Below are positions 37,096-48,965 of a stretch of 64,000 bases of DNA, in pieces. The stretch lies in assembly GCA_004123355.1 (NCBI GenBank), contig SCHM01000006.1:1-64000 (forward strand), in the 5' to 3' direction. Below the pieces are notes generated by a model. It searched no databases. It was not told where the DNA came from and saw nothing but the letters and a program-made list of their open reading frames with translations. Every line of letters starts with the position of its first letter. Position 1 is the first letter of the stretch. Origin of the DNA: Amphirosellinia nigrospora. Lineage: Eukaryota; Ascomycota; Sordariomycetes; Xylariales; Xylariaceae. The translations under genes were made by a program, and so were the position numbers.

Positions 37096-38805
37096 TCAGA
37101 GGCGTGATTTCAGCTCTGACGCGTCCGGTACCTCCAACAAGGATTTCATCTTCTCTATCCACCTATGTGCATTGCTCTCATCGATGAAATTCCCATCGAA
37201 GCTGACTCCCGCAGTTATGATACCATCCTCGCTCCAAGTGCCGACGAGGAACTCATGGTCGCGTATCCTGACCCCTGAATGCAGGCCCTCCACGCTGGCG
37301 ATCACGCCGTCTCCAGGGTCCGCGTCCAAGTCAAACCTGGCGGTAGACCAATCCACCTTCCCGACGCTGCTGACTCCGCAGGTTGCTTTGCCCACGCCCC
37401 AGGGCGCCACATCGTATTCGCCTTGTGGCGAGGGGACGTTGTCTTGCAGGTGAGCCGGCAGGATCGAGCGCAGCCTCTCTATGCCGTCGATGTAATTCGA
37501 CGCAACGAGCCGCCCGGCGCCGTTTATCCCCATGTAAGCCATCGCGTCGGTGGTGCTCCGTAGCCGGTCTCGTTTCTGGTACGCGGCGAGCTGTCTGCTG
37601 GCCTGGCGGACGAGTAGTCTGAACCTGCCCTCCAGATCTAGGTGTGATGGTAGAAAAGGCAGGACTATGCCTTTGCAGAACGCCAGCATAACGCTGTCAA
37701 GACCTTTGAAGCCAAAGAACGCCCGAGGGTTGAGGGGGAAGCTGCCTACGAATGGACGGCGTGCCTCGTCTGGCTCGTCCGGGTACTTTGCTTCGTGGAG
37801 CGCCATCATGACCATGGCGACTAAGACGAAGCCGCCAGCCCCGATACTGGCTTTAGCCTCCTTGCACAAGCGGTACAGGCGCTGGCTCGCTGCCGGAGAC
37901 AGCTGAAGCCTAACGAAGAAAGTGTTCAGGGGAGGCGTCTGTGAGTAGTCCAAGACTTTGGAGTATTTTGGCGCGAAAGGTTTCGCCTTGGACAAGGCTG
38001 TAGCCCTGTGAAGCGGGTTCGGAAATGCTGTAGGTAAAGGCTTTTTCACATGCCGTAGAATGACGGTAATCGCCCAAAACCACCTCTTTAGGGCCTTTGT
38101 CGAGGCCACTGGAGTGTAGAGGTCTTCCTGGGCCGGAGGGAGACACGCGCGTACCGAATCTGGTAATATAGCCGTTTCAATCTCCTCCCATATCTTTTTC
38201 GCTGGCATATTGACAATCCGTATGAAATCGGCCATCCAATTCATACATGACAATCCATCTACAATCTGATGAGCCATGACAAATATGAAGTGTATCTTCC
38301 GCCGTGCATTGCCCTCCGCCTCCATCGGCAACACAAATACTCGAGCCAGAGCCTCGCTCGGCTTAATGATTCGTGCTACATTCTGCAAATGGACGTAGAA
38401 ATCAGCCAGGTCCGATATGCCGTCGACATCTGGGTCTAGAAATCGCAGAGCCGAGTCCGCGTCCCGTATAGCAGCATCTGCCGTCGCGGGAATCCCCACC
38501 GAGAACCAGGGCTCGACCTCGAACGTCCGCAGCTCGGCTTTGGCCCCGAGAAGGCAATGCCGCAGACGCAACAGGGTGAAGGCAAGTAAGATATGACGTT
38601 GAAATTCCCGGCCTGATAGTCGAGTTGAGACGCTTGTGGTCAGGAGGGCATTGATATCGGCCCTGCCGCCAAAGTAGCGGCCGTCGGCGTCGAATCTGAG
38701 CTCGACTAGACCGCATGGCCTGGAGAATCCATTTTCATCTCTGGTCCAGGCGTGATACCCCTTCCCGTATCGATCTAGCCAGTGCCACCGACCTGACTTA
38801 TCCAT
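37096..38805 (-). CDS. CoA-dependent acyltransferase of the condensation-domain superfamily (HxxxDG)
   Basis: Intact 569-residue single-exon protein. Near residue 180 the sequence MAHQIVDGLSCMNW carries the HxxxDG active-site motif of CoA-dependent acyltransferases and NRPS condensation domains; the His is the general base. The N-terminus (WHWLDRYGKGYHAWTRDENG, then GLVELRFDADGRYFGGRADI) resembles fungal alcohol or secondary-metabolite O-acetyltransferases of the trichothecene 15-O-acetyltransferase-like type. The C-terminal half has PFVGSFPLNPR and WGVGKATCGVSS, equivalent in position to the DFGWG-type motif but diverged. No signal peptide or membrane segment is present. It likely transfers an acetyl or short acyl group to a hydroxyl of an unknown small molecule. 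No polyketide, terpene or peptide synthase lies nearby, so a cluster role is not supported here. Confidence 0.65.
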   Translation of the reverse strand: MDKSGRWHWLDRYGKGYHAWTRDENGFSRPCGLVELRFDADGRYFGGRADINALLTTSVSTRLSGREFQRHILLAFTLLRLRHCLLGAKAELRTFEVEPWFSVGIPATADAAIRDADSALRFLDPDVDGISDLADFYVHLQNVARIIKPSEALARVFVLPMEAEGNARRKIHFIFVMAHQIVDGLSCMNWMADFIRIVNMPAKKIWEEIETAILPDSVRACLPPAQEDLYTPVASTKALKRWFWAITVILRHVKKPLPTAFPNPLHRATALSKAKPFAPKYSKVLDYSQTPPLNTFFVRLQLSPAASQRLYRLCKEAKASIGAGGFVLVAMVMMALHEAKYPDEPDEARRPFVGSFPLNPRAFFGFKGLDSVMLAFCKGIVLPFLPSHLDLEGRFRLLVRQASRQLAAYQKRDRLRSTTDAMAYMGINGAGRLVASNYIDGIERLRSILPAHLQDNVPSPQGEYDVAPWGVGKATCGVSSVGKVDWSTARFDLDADPGDGVIASVEGLHSGVRIRDHEFLVGTWSEDGIITAGVSFDGNFIDESNAHRWIEKMKSLLEVPDASELKSRL

Positions 38806-40681
38806 GACTCTCGGGAAACGAGCTAATGGTACACCGCCCTCTCGTTTGGCTCACGCAGTATGATATGATTATTTCAACCAAGGATGTAGCTGCACGTCAT
38901 GAAATCTCAGGTGCAGAACAAATAGATTTGTTATTGGGGTGTTGAAACCCGAGCACAAACAGTTGTGTAACCCAATCGCCCAATTAAATATATATATCCC
39001 CATCATCAACACAGACTAGAAAAAAAGTTAGCCTCCTAGATTTACTTACCCGGCTTCGGGCCTAGGGTAGGAAGGTCAGTAACTGACTTTCTGGGTCTCT
39101 GGCTTGGTTAAAATGCTCTGCCTATTAGCGACCGAGAAAGATGGGCCGGACAGGGATAGCTTCCGCCTTAGTATTGATGCCCTGGCTATATCATCCCCGT
39201 CTATAATCAGTTCCCGGCGGTCATCGGTGACGACCGAACCATTACGTTCAATTGCGGTTGTAAATAATCTGATCCCGACAAGCCGGATTCGGTAACCGTT
39301 GGCTGGTATGAGATAGCCTATAGGTTGGTTCGGGGCCACTATTTTGCAATTGCTTCTAGTGTCTGATTCACCTTATTGGGCTTTATAGTCTTATCGGTTT
39401 TCATTGCCAGGGGCCGTAAATAGGTTGGTAACTTGTTTGATGGGCTTGTATGACTGGCTCAAGAACGAGGTATGATTTACGAGGACACGCTTACACGGTT
39501 ATATTGATAGCGTTCTTTGTGTGGAGCTCAGTTCTCAGCGCACTTGTCGTGAGGTGAATGGGCGCTGCTTGAATACGAACTTAGGATGAGATGTGAATAG
39601 GCTATCTTCCGGGGGGAGGTGTGCATTTAGAGTAAGCTCGAAAGCTTGAAAACAATCCGGCGATTCTTGCTGAATGACACCGAATAAAGGCATCATGATA
39701 CTTGACACTAGACTAATTCCCTATTCAGTCATCCAGGTATACATACACATATATCTACAGACGACTCTGTGTTTCTAGCCTTGGTTAGTCATGCTCAAGA
39801 TTCGTACGTCAGGCAAGTATGGTTTATGTAACAAACAGTCGAATTATAAATATCAACTAGAAAGTAATAAGTAGATTAATGATTGTTTCTTCGTTAGTAA
39901 TGCTTCTTGTGCCAGTATTCGATATATATATGTTGAAAGTCAGAACATCCGATGTAGGGTATCACTTCAAGGCGATGCCTAGATCATTGTTGTCAGGTCC
40001 GAAATCCCACATTATTGTGTATATAGACAACAACTAGGTACGCACGGGTTAAAAGAGGTGAAAGCATTTTCACAGCTGGGTCTAGTAATTGATGAGAATG
40101 AGGTGTACTCAATAATGTTGTTCAAGTAACTGGTCTTCAAGTTTACATCATGCATGTATGACTCTCTCATGATACGTGGATATATGAAAGTCTAAAACCC
40201 CTTAAATATGAGCTTCATCGTATGCCCTTAGATCAACTGCTTACTCTACGATACACGGTTGTAATCTGGTATTCGTACTGACCATTACATTATATGAGAC
40301 TACCACGAATAGCTCTTATCATGATGCCATTTCGCAGACTTTTCTTCACCGTATATTAGAGGAAGTTTGTATTGAGTAGCGTGACGGAGCGTGTGGCGCT
40401 ATAACCGGGCTACTGAAATTGGAACATTGGAATGGTAATACTTTCTCCCTATGCATGAAATAAGTTAGTGATCTTTTGCGATGGGCGTTGGAGACGGAGA
40501 ACTGTTATCTGTGTAATAGGAACATCTGAAGACGTTTTGTATTGGATTTTATTTTGACTTGGTCTATGGCAGATTCAAATGTAGTGGATTTCCTAGACCG
40601 TATCGCTATAACTTTGGGATATATAATAGCTTAATGTAGCTCAAATATGTACTGTACTATTGTTAACCGTTTTCATTCACG
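38806..40681. other. Intergenic 1.9 kb
   Basis: Contains the acyltransferase upstream region (AT-rich with ATATATAT near 38.99 kb) and the HMG-CoA lyase 3' flank. A minus-strand 87-codon ORF at 39076-39339 has no recognisable motif and no supporting splice or promoter signal; I regard it as doubtful. Confidence 0.5.
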
Positions 40682-41868
40682 TTATTTGGATACATCCGCC
40701 GCAACTTTGCGGGCTCCGAGGACCGCTTTTCCAACCACCGAGTCATTCGGCTTCCCGAGCTCTCCAGTAATCCATTGTCCAATATCCGCCATAGCGTCGA
40801 GATCGATGCCTGTATTCATACCCAAACTCTCCAGGAAATAGACCATATTTTCAGTCGCCACATTCCCAGTGGCTCCGGGGCTGCCCAGGGCAGCCGCCCA
40901 GGCCACCCACCGAGCTATCAAACGTCCTGACTCCCCGCTCGAGCGAGACAGCGGTGTTAACCAGGGCTTGTCCGTACGTATCGTGGAAGTGCATTGCGAT
41001 ATCCTCGTTCCGGATTCCCGCGGCAGCCATGCACCGCAACAACTCCTGGGTCCGGGGCGCCGTACCCATTCCCGTCGTGTCGCCAAGGGAGATCTCATCG
41101 GCTCCCATCTCAAGCAGCGAGGTAGCGATCTCGGCTACCTTGTGCGGGTCGACGTCGTAGCCCTCAAAGGGACATCCTAGCACTACGGAGATATATGCCC
41201 GAGCTCGAATTCCGCTCTGCTTGGCACCTTGGATAACGTCTCTGAACTTCTCTAGCGATGTTGCGATGTCACAGTTGAGGTTTTTCTTCGAGAAGCTCTC
41301 GGTCGCAGCTGCGAATACGGCTAGTTCCATCATGGGCTTTCCGTTCTCGCCCTTGAATGCGTCGGTCTGTGTGAGGTATGCGCCTTGGTGTTTCTGGAGG
41401 ATAGCGTTCGCATCCTGAACACCTCTGGCATTTGGAGCGAGGAAGGAGTATGTGATAGGTGACGGCGATGGTATGTTTCTCGTAAGGATATGCTCCATGA
41501 TATGGCTCGAATTATCCATCTGCGATGAGACGTTAAGAAACTGGCCAGCTGTATCTGTTGACTTCGCATTAAGCGGAAATACTGACCTGCGGCACCCATT
41601 TTGGAGACACAAACGACCCGGCTTCGATGACCGAGACGCCGGTCTTCGCTAGCCTTTCGATCAGTTCGATCTTGGTCGCCACGGGTATGGCCTTCTTCTC
41701 GTTCTGCAAGCCATCTCTAGGCCCGACTTCGACTATCCGCACATGATTATCTGGCTGCGTCTGGCCCCGGATATCTGAGGCTGTCGCAAAACGTCGCAGG
41801 GAAGAAGCGGCGCACACTCGGGGCGCTCGCAAACGGGTTAGGAGAATCGAGGGACGTAGCGACGCCAT
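40682..41868 (-). CDS. Hydroxymethylglutaryl-CoA lyase, mitochondrial
   Basis: Cleaves HMG-CoA to acetyl-CoA and acetoacetate, the last step of leucine catabolism. Exon 1 (41868-41588) begins with an Arg/Ser/Ala-rich leader (MASLRPSILLTRLRAPRVCA) typical of mitochondrial import and carries IVEVGPRDGLQNEK, the catalytic Arg/Asp loop. A 68-nt intron (41587-41520, GTCAGT...TCGCAG) follows, then exon 2 to 40682. Exon 2 shows GCPFEGYDVDP, ISLGDTTGMGT, the metal-binding HFHDTYGQALVN and the GGLGGCP active-site cysteine motif. One extra G near 40886 shifts the frame right after GGCP; the other frame continues PGATGNVATENMVYFLESLG to the stop. The ATG at 41868 is chosen over the upstream 41973 because it starts the leader directly. 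Probably intact apart from the indel. Confidence 0.93.
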
Positions 41869-42308
41869 GTTGGACTCATCTCGTTCGTTCGGATTTTTGA
41901 AAGAAGGCGAGGAGAAATCTGGAGAGATGACCTTCGATACCCTGGTCCCGAGTTGGAACCAAATAGGTTGCACGGCAAACGAGCGGGCATTCGCGGCTCA
42001 AGCTCTCTATGAAGTCACTCTAGCTTAGAATTGCCTAAATAGGTACCTACGGCGCCTAACTGTTCGCAGCTTTATATACTAGTCACGTGGCCAAGTGGGC
42101 TCTTGTATCTAGACTATCAAAATATTTGATGAATTATCATCTCTCGAAAGATACAACATGTAATCATTTGTATCTTAGAGAGATTCGATTGTAACGAAGT
42201 GGAGGCGGAAATCGGATATTCTTGATTGTATGTGTAGTGGCTTAGATTATTTAATAGCTAAATCATATCAAGCACACGGAACATAGAAGAATTGGACGCA
42301 AACATATG
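41869..42308. other. HMG-CoA lyase promoter / hydratase 3' flank
   Basis: About 440 bp between two minus-strand genes in tandem. No ORF of note. Confidence 0.55.
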
Positions 42309-43217
42309 TCAAGTATGCCATTTAGGGGTTCGCTTCTCAATGAAAGCTTTCCTACCTTCTTTCGCATCCTCAGTACTAGCGTGAACACTCATAGCCACGG
42401 CCGCCCAATTTCCAGCCTCATGATGTCCCTGTGCTGCAGCCTGGGTCCAGTATGCCCATTTGCCCATGGCTTGAGGCTGAGCTGGGAAATGGTTGACAAG
42501 CTTGTCGACAATCTCCGACACCCTATTTTCAAGTGCAACCTCGTCTGGGACAGTTTCCACTGCGCCAGCGGGCAGTTCGTCGGCACGCACAGGTTCTGCC
42601 AATGCGAACATTCTGTAAGTAAACGCGTTTCCGAGTTTCCTCGACAACGCGGTCGAAGGAGAGGTACAGGGCAGTCCGATGGACATCCCAGGGAGCTGGA
42701 ACCGAGCTGAAGCAATGGCAACTGGCAGATCCGTCGTCAGAGCGAGCTGTGCCCCGGCCGCAGAAGCCAGGCCGTGAATAACACCGACAACCGGAATCGG
42801 GGAACGGCGGATAAGGGACATGACTTCTCTACACAAATCGAAAGTATCTTGGACCTCGTCGGGGCTATGTTGATCTAATTCCTTGAGATCATGCCCGGAG
42901 CTAAATACCGGCCCTTCGCTGCGCAAGACAAGTACCTTTGGCAAGTTGCCGCGACGTCTCCGCCACTCATCAGAGTCAAACAGCCAGCTGTACTCATGTC
43001 GGTTGCGCCAGGCTCTGTCATGGTTCACATCATCCTTATGAAAAGTTGTCGGGTTGAATTCCGGAAGGAATAAGGCTTTATCATCCCCGAGCGGCGTGTT
43101 GTACTCGACTAGCTGTTGGCGGAGGTGCATCAGCACTGGAACTGACAGTGCATTTCTCCTAGGCGCATTATTAAGTTTGAGATAGGCTGCTCTGGCTGGC
43201 AACTTAGGGAAAGACAT
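42309..43217 (-). CDS. Enoyl-CoA hydratase/isomerase family protein (ECHDC3-like)
   Basis: Intact 302-residue crotonase-fold protein. The first oxyanion-hole segment is visible as VLVLRSEGPVFSSGHDLKEL (residues about 95-114) and the second as VVGVIHGLASAAGAQLALTT (about 143-162). FQLPGMSIGLPCTSPSTALSR follows, as in ECHDC3-like mitochondrial proteins. An insert of about 40 residues (LFLPEFNPTTFHKDDVNHDR through the Arg-rich segment) lies between the first strands, as in fungal members. The N-terminus lacks an obvious long leader. It is co-oriented with HMG-CoA lyase 440 bp downstream, which fits branched-chain or fatty acyl-CoA breakdown, but the substrate is not known. A retrotransposon starts 184 bp upstream of the ATG, so its promoter region has been cut from its original context. 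Confidence 0.82.
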   Translation of the reverse strand: MSFPKLPARAAYLKLNNAPRRNALSVPVLMHLRQQLVEYNTPLGDDKALFLPEFNPTTFHKDDVNHDRAWRNRHEYSWLFDSDEWRRRRGNLPKVLVLRSEGPVFSSGHDLKELDQHSPDEVQDTFDLCREVMSLIRRSPIPVVGVIHGLASAAGAQLALTTDLPVAIASARFQLPGMSIGLPCTSPSTALSRKLGNAFTYRMFALAEPVRADELPAGAVETVPDEVALENRVSEIVDKLVNHFPAQPQAMGKWAYWTQAAAQGHHEAGNWAAVAMSVHASTEDAKEGRKAFIEKRTPKWHT

Positions 43218-43400
43218 AATGTATCAGGTCATGGTTTCTGATGTCCTCCATACCTAGTAGGTATCGCGATCATAATCTCAACGAGACGCTTTAAATAAAT
43301 GACTTCAGGTTGGTACGATGTGAGGTATGAGGTACCTGATTGCAGGGGTGGTCTACGACAAGGCCTCTTTTAGAGGCATCTAACCCCGCGCAGACCCGCT

Positions 43401-43611
43401 TGTGCGTGCTTGGCAACCTATATTGAGTAACCTACGGGGCCTTTTATTATTGCGGTTTGGGCTGTGTAGATCAGTTCTCAATATACTAGGTTGGTTGATT
43501 AAGTAAAGGGCTAAGTCTAGTTTTTGTGGTGGGCTAAATACTTATAGCTGTGGGGTGGGGCTGGCTTGCAGTGCCCGCCAGGGCTCTACCAGTTGCTACC
43601 CTAGAGCTATA
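43401..43611 (-). repeat. Left LTR (3' LTR of the element)
   Basis: 211 bp starting TGTGCGTGCTTGGC and ending GAGCTATA (originally GAGCCACA by comparison with the other copy). It matches 48966-49175. The stretch from TTGATTAAGTAAAGGGC to GCCCGCCAGGGCTCT is identical in both, while the ends differ by C/T and G/A. Confidence 0.93.
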
Positions 43612-43626
43612 ACTATTCTTTTCCTT
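43612..43626 (-). other. Polypurine tract of the retrotransposon
   Basis: The minus strand reads AAGGAAAAGAATAGT immediately inside the left LTR. This is the expected position of the plus-strand primer just upstream of the 3' LTR for a minus-oriented element. Confidence 0.65.
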
Positions 43627-45559
43627 AGATAACTGCCTTTAGTTATTTATTTTAACTAATATCTCTATAATAAAACTATTTACAATCTAACTATTTTATT
43701 ATTGCCTTTAGGCGCTTTTGATCGTTCTTTAGCATCGTTTGGCTAGCGTATTATAAGCTTTATATAAAGTAGCTATTATTATTATATGCAGGAAATAAGT
43801 TAGTTTTATTATATTTGCTTAGTAGTTAAATTCTGCTAAGGCTCTATAACTTATAAATATTGCCGTAATAGCAACTTGCTATAACTTATAGTCCGTTATA
43901 AAAAAGTTCTATTTTATTACTACGCTAGCGTACTTGTAGTACTTAGTTTCCGGTTGCGTAGGTTCGGATCAATCCTTTTTTCTCTTATAAGTAAGCTTTG
44001 ATCTAGTTTTTAAAAGCTTTTAAACTATTAAAATAGTTTTTTGCTATAAATACTTCGTAGTTCTTTACTAAGCTTTGCTAAAATTCGACCTTTTCTTTTT
44101 TAGTTAAGTTCTTTACGTATTTAAAAACTTTAATAAATAATTGCTATTAAAGAAATTAAATACTAAATAAAAAAAAATAACTGCTATAGCTACTTAGCTT
44201 CGGTATCCGATTATAAATATTTATAGCTGCTTATAATAAAATAGCTGCGTTAAAATATTTATATACTAAACTTTCTTATAGTATAATTCGCTTAAAGTCT
44301 CCGTTTGCCTTTTTTATTTTACTATTACTTTTAGGTCTTCTAGGTATAATAAGCTTAACTATAAATCCTTTGCCTTAGTATTATTAAATTGCTTTTTTAC
44401 TTACGAACGCGCCTCCGTTATCGCTAATCTATTCCTTTAAGTACCTAAAAGTTTTCCCGATTTTAATAATTAGCAATATCGTGCTTAAAAATAACATATC
44501 AGGTACTATAGCTGCTTTTACCTATATTATAACGTATTCTATATATATTAATATTTTTAGTTATACCATAAATATATAATCTATTGCCTAACGTATTAGC
44601 AGTAGTAGTAAATACTATAGGTTATAGGTTTAATAACATCGTTAATAATAGCTTTATTAACTAATACTGCCTATATTTTACTATAGCCTACTATACTATT
44701 AGCATAATTTCCGGGTGCTAATATTGCTTATTAATTTTGCGTATTAAGGTGCTAACTATAGCGTGCCTTAGGTTAACGTATATATTCTTAACTTTTTATA
44801 GTAATTTTAGTATTTTAGAAATTTTTAAAAGCGTTACTGCTTAATATACCGTTCTTATAAAGTATAAAAGTTTCCGGAGGTCCGTTAGTACTAGGTTATT
44901 TTATATAGTTCTCTTTCGTATATAATAAAATGCCTAATTACTTACTAGGCCTCTAAATTTAGTAACAATTCGCTATCAAACTTTAAAAACTTAAATATAA
45001 CTTATAAGTCTATACAGTTTAGCTATTATAGCAATTTAACTAATTGCTTTTCTATATTTAGTAATATCTACGTTTCAAGGTTACGTTTTACTATTAAAAA
45101 AGTCGTTTCGGGAAATCTTAATAGCTAATTAATTAGTACGTTTAACTTGCTTATACAATATATAATTCGTATACTATAATGCTCGATAATATTTAAAAAT
45201 CGAACTATTTATATTAGTTATTCTAATTTGCTTTTTATCGTAAGTAATAACTCGTAGTTAGTACGGACAATTATTTCTCCTCTTTTACCTAGTACTTTTA
45301 ATGTTATAATGCTAATAATAGCTAAATAAGCTTTTATTCTTGTGCTAAATAACGCGTTTAATAGTTATTTAGCTTTTTAAAAAAATATACTACTAAGTAA
45401 AATGCTATTTTTTTTTTATAAAAATATAGCTATATTAAGTATACCCTAACGTACAGTTAGCTAGAATCCGTTATCTATTATAAAAAGCAACCTTTAGTTA
45501 AATGCTTTAATTATTAATATTATAGTTATTACATTTTTAATCGTTTGCTAGGCTTTTTA

Positions 45560-46600
45560 GGCTTCTACGTTTAATATAACTAATTAGTTTTTTAGTCCTC
45601 TTATTAATGCTATAAATAGTGCTACAATTAACGAATATTTGTTAATTAAGTGTTTGAAATAGCCTACTATATTCGCGAATCCGCGTATTTTAATAGTTAT
45701 TTTTAGCATTAGTCTATCCTTTATTACAGCTACTTTCGCTAAGTTTGTTTTAATTTTTTCCTAGGATATATAAAATCCTAAGAATATGTTTTAGTTAATA
45801 AATATTAAGGTTTTCGCAGGGTTAATTATTATACTATACTACACTAGTCGTTCGAATAAATATAGTACCGTTAATATAGTTCTTCCTTTATTTTTCCTTA
45901 AATATAAATATTGTCGAGTAAGCCTACTAGCTATTCCTTAAAAAACTTTACGATTTTTTTTATTAAAGCCTAAAAAATAGCTAGTACGTTATAAAATCCG
46001 AAAAGCATAACTAGCTATTCGTATATCCCAAAAAGTGTTATAAATGCTGTTTTCTCATAATAAAGGCTATATACTCCTATATACTAATATTTATTTTTAA
46101 AATCTACAAAAATATACTACTTATAACTTGCGGCTTTTTATATTTAGTCCGCGGCGTTCGGTAATAAATAAGCTTGCTTTTTCGTAACTTTATTTAGTTC
46201 TTTATAATTATAGCAAAATTGCTATATAATTTTTTTTAATTACTAAAGTTAAGCTTAGTAGTTTTACTAGGTCGCTTTTTCGGGGTTAATAATGTTAGCG
46301 CGCCCTATAATCCCATACTCTTTTTAATATAAATACCTAAGTATACTTTAACGAATTTTCTTATAGCTTTTTTTTATATAGGGCTATACTTACAAAATAA
46401 TAGCTTTATTAGTGGGCTATCCCCAGTATTAATATAGTGCTTTATACGTGCTATAATATTAGTACGTTATTTAGCTAGATTAAATAAACCAGAGAATCGT
46501 TTTATTAGTTTTATTTATTTATCTACTATTTAAAGGTCTTTTAACATATCTTTATGCTAGGTTATTTTTGTTTTTTCTATTTTTTTTATATTATAAGTTA
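45560..46600 (-). pseudogene. Decayed reverse transcriptase of the retrotransposon
   Basis: Minus-strand codons at about 45918-45910 read L-D-N, originally LDD of the YxDD-type site, and are followed by NIYI, a stop, then GKIKEEL. Further on are IFLGFYILG (about 45.76 kb) and RGFANIVGYFKHLINKYS (about 45.63-45.69 kb). That order and spacing are typical of Ty3/gypsy polymerases. Stops are TAA/TAG where CAA/CAG or TGG are expected. The upstream limit is approximate. Confidence 0.75.
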
Positions 46601-47349
46601 TTTTTATAGCTATACTAGCTAATAACCGTTTTAAAGGTTCGAATAAAAATATTCCGTTAAATTTTATTAGCTTAATTGTTTCAGCATCCTTTATATAGCC
46701 GAAAACGCTGCCCTATTTATAAAAAATATGCTTCTTTAAAGTTACGTTATTAAAAAACGTACGGTTTAACATAACGTTTCTAATTACGGTCTAAAGTTCT
46801 ATAATACTTTTTATTATTACAAACTATACTATAATTTCGTAGTTTTTTATAACTATTAGTCTAACTCTTTTAATATTATATATAATACTTTATTTTTATA
46901 ATTTATAAAGCTAGAGCTTTAAAGCTAATAATTACGAAATATAACAGTTTATATAACCGTAGTCCTAAAATATTATAAACATATTACCGTTATTTAATTA
47001 AGCCTAAAATAAGTTATAACGGTCGTTATAACTATGCTTTAACTTATTTTTTTTTAGGGTTATTTTACTACCTTTATCTAATCTAACCATATAAATAAAG
47101 CTGTTCTAGGTTTTATTAAATAAATTTTCTAGTTTTTAGTCGATCCGGTTGTTTTTTAAGCGCTCCGCAGCACTTCGTTCGAGTTCTTCAGGGTTTTCGT
47201 TATTATTTTCCGTAAAATATACTCGCTTTTACAGCTTACTTCTAAAAAATTTATATTTAGTTCTAAATTTTTCGAACTTATTAGCTAGGTCGTTATAATA
47301 TAATATACCTTTAATCGTAATAAATTAGCTAAATTAGCTTTATAGTTTC

Positions 47350-47425
47350 GTTATTTTAAGCTATTATATTTTTTTGCGGTAGTTTTTAGCCTAATAGCTA
47401 GGCTTATTATAATTAAAACATACGT
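47350..47425 (-). pseudogene. Decayed gag CCHC zinc knuckle
   Basis: Minus-strand reading from 47420 gives CFNYNKPSY, a stop, then AKNYRKK. Spacing is exactly C-x2-C-x4-H-x4-C, with Tyr at the second and fourth zinc-ligand cysteines and at the histidine, all single C-to-T or G-to-A changes. Confidence 0.75.
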
Positions 47426-48965
47426 TATCCGCTACTTTTGTTATATACCTATCGTTATATTTACTATTCTATATTATTACTATTAATTTTAATAATACAG
47501 CTAACCTCCCGGCTATCGGTACAGAGGTCTAAAATAGTAAATATTAGTACTTTCGGGGTTATTTCCGTATTATCGACTAGTTAAATCTAGCTTACGGCAA
47601 GTTTACTTGCTATACTTTTAGTAATATTATAATTATAATAAAATACTATTATACCTTAAAATTATACAGTAATTTCGGGAGTACTATAAATTTTCGGTTC
47701 TACAGAAGTTATAATAATTATTCCCAATATTTATATTACTTCTTCTATAATTTAGCTTATATTCTATTCTTTGCTAAAACGCTTTATATTAAACTAAATA
47801 TTTAAAGCATATATAATAAGCTTATTAACTATAATATTATATATTTACTAGGTATTTCAAGTATTTCCTAGCAGTTAATAAAAAGTTTCCTATAGTTTTT
47901 AAAAATAGCTTATATATACTTCGTTTTAAGCTAGCAATAGTTTTACAAATACTATTAAAAAGCTATATAGTATATTATAAATATTTAATACTTAAATTAT
48001 TACTTTTAAAAAATCGATTTAAATAGCCGCTATATTGTTATTTTTAATAAATAGCACTATTTATTAAAAATTACTTGCTAATTCGAGCATAATTTTTTAG
48101 TCCATAATTCGTAAAACATTAAAACTTATACTAGTCGTACCTAGATTTAGCGTACTTTATCTAATATAGTATAATCGGCTTAAATTAAACATAAATTAAA
48201 TAGTATAATTACTTTATTTTTGTTTTTATATTTGCTTAGCTTAATAACATTGCTCGCTAAAAATACGTTAAAAAAAATAGCTTAAACTTGCTGTTCTTAT
48301 TAAGTCTAAATAAAATTTAAGCTTTTATATTTTTATAAGTTTAACGAAAAATCTTTTAATTATTTTTGATTAGTTACGTTAGTTAGTTATTATATATATA
48401 CTTTATCCGTTCCTTTAACACCTATAAATACGTATAAAGGGTTTACTATTATACCTATTAGTATACCCACTAAAGCTAATAGCGCTAGGGTTATTACTAG
48501 TCTTATTATTACACTTATTAGTATAATTATAGTGCTGCTACTTTGGTTTTATAAACCTAGTTCTCGGAAACTTTTTTTTATTTCCGTTAATATAGCTTTA
48601 AATCATAAGTTTATTTTTATTTCTAGTTAATCGATTCGCTTAGCTACGTTAATTACTAACGCGTTAATACAGGTATTATAGCTTGCTATATTTATAGCTA
48701 ATAAAACGTTTATTAAGTTATTTAACGCTAGGCTGCTTATATCCGTTATAAAGCCGCTACTTTCTACTTCGAAATAAGCTCCCGTAAAGTCCGCTATTAC
48801 ATATAAGATAAATATTATAAGGTATACTTTTTAGGATGGGTTTCGATAAAGTGTTTAATTAGCGTAATCGTAGGGTTAGATTTTTATAGGTTAATCGGCT
48901 ATAGGGTTATTTATAATCGCGCAACTAGTTTTAAATAAAAGCTATAAAGCTACGCAAATATTATT

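Noticed and set aside
37279-37906. Plus-strand ORFs across the acyltransferase
   Set aside because: Antisense shadows of an intact 569-codon frame with a recognisable active-site motif.
39076-39339. 87-codon minus-strand ORF as a gene
   Set aside because: No motif, no flanking signals and no recognisable family; kept only as a note under the intergenic entry.
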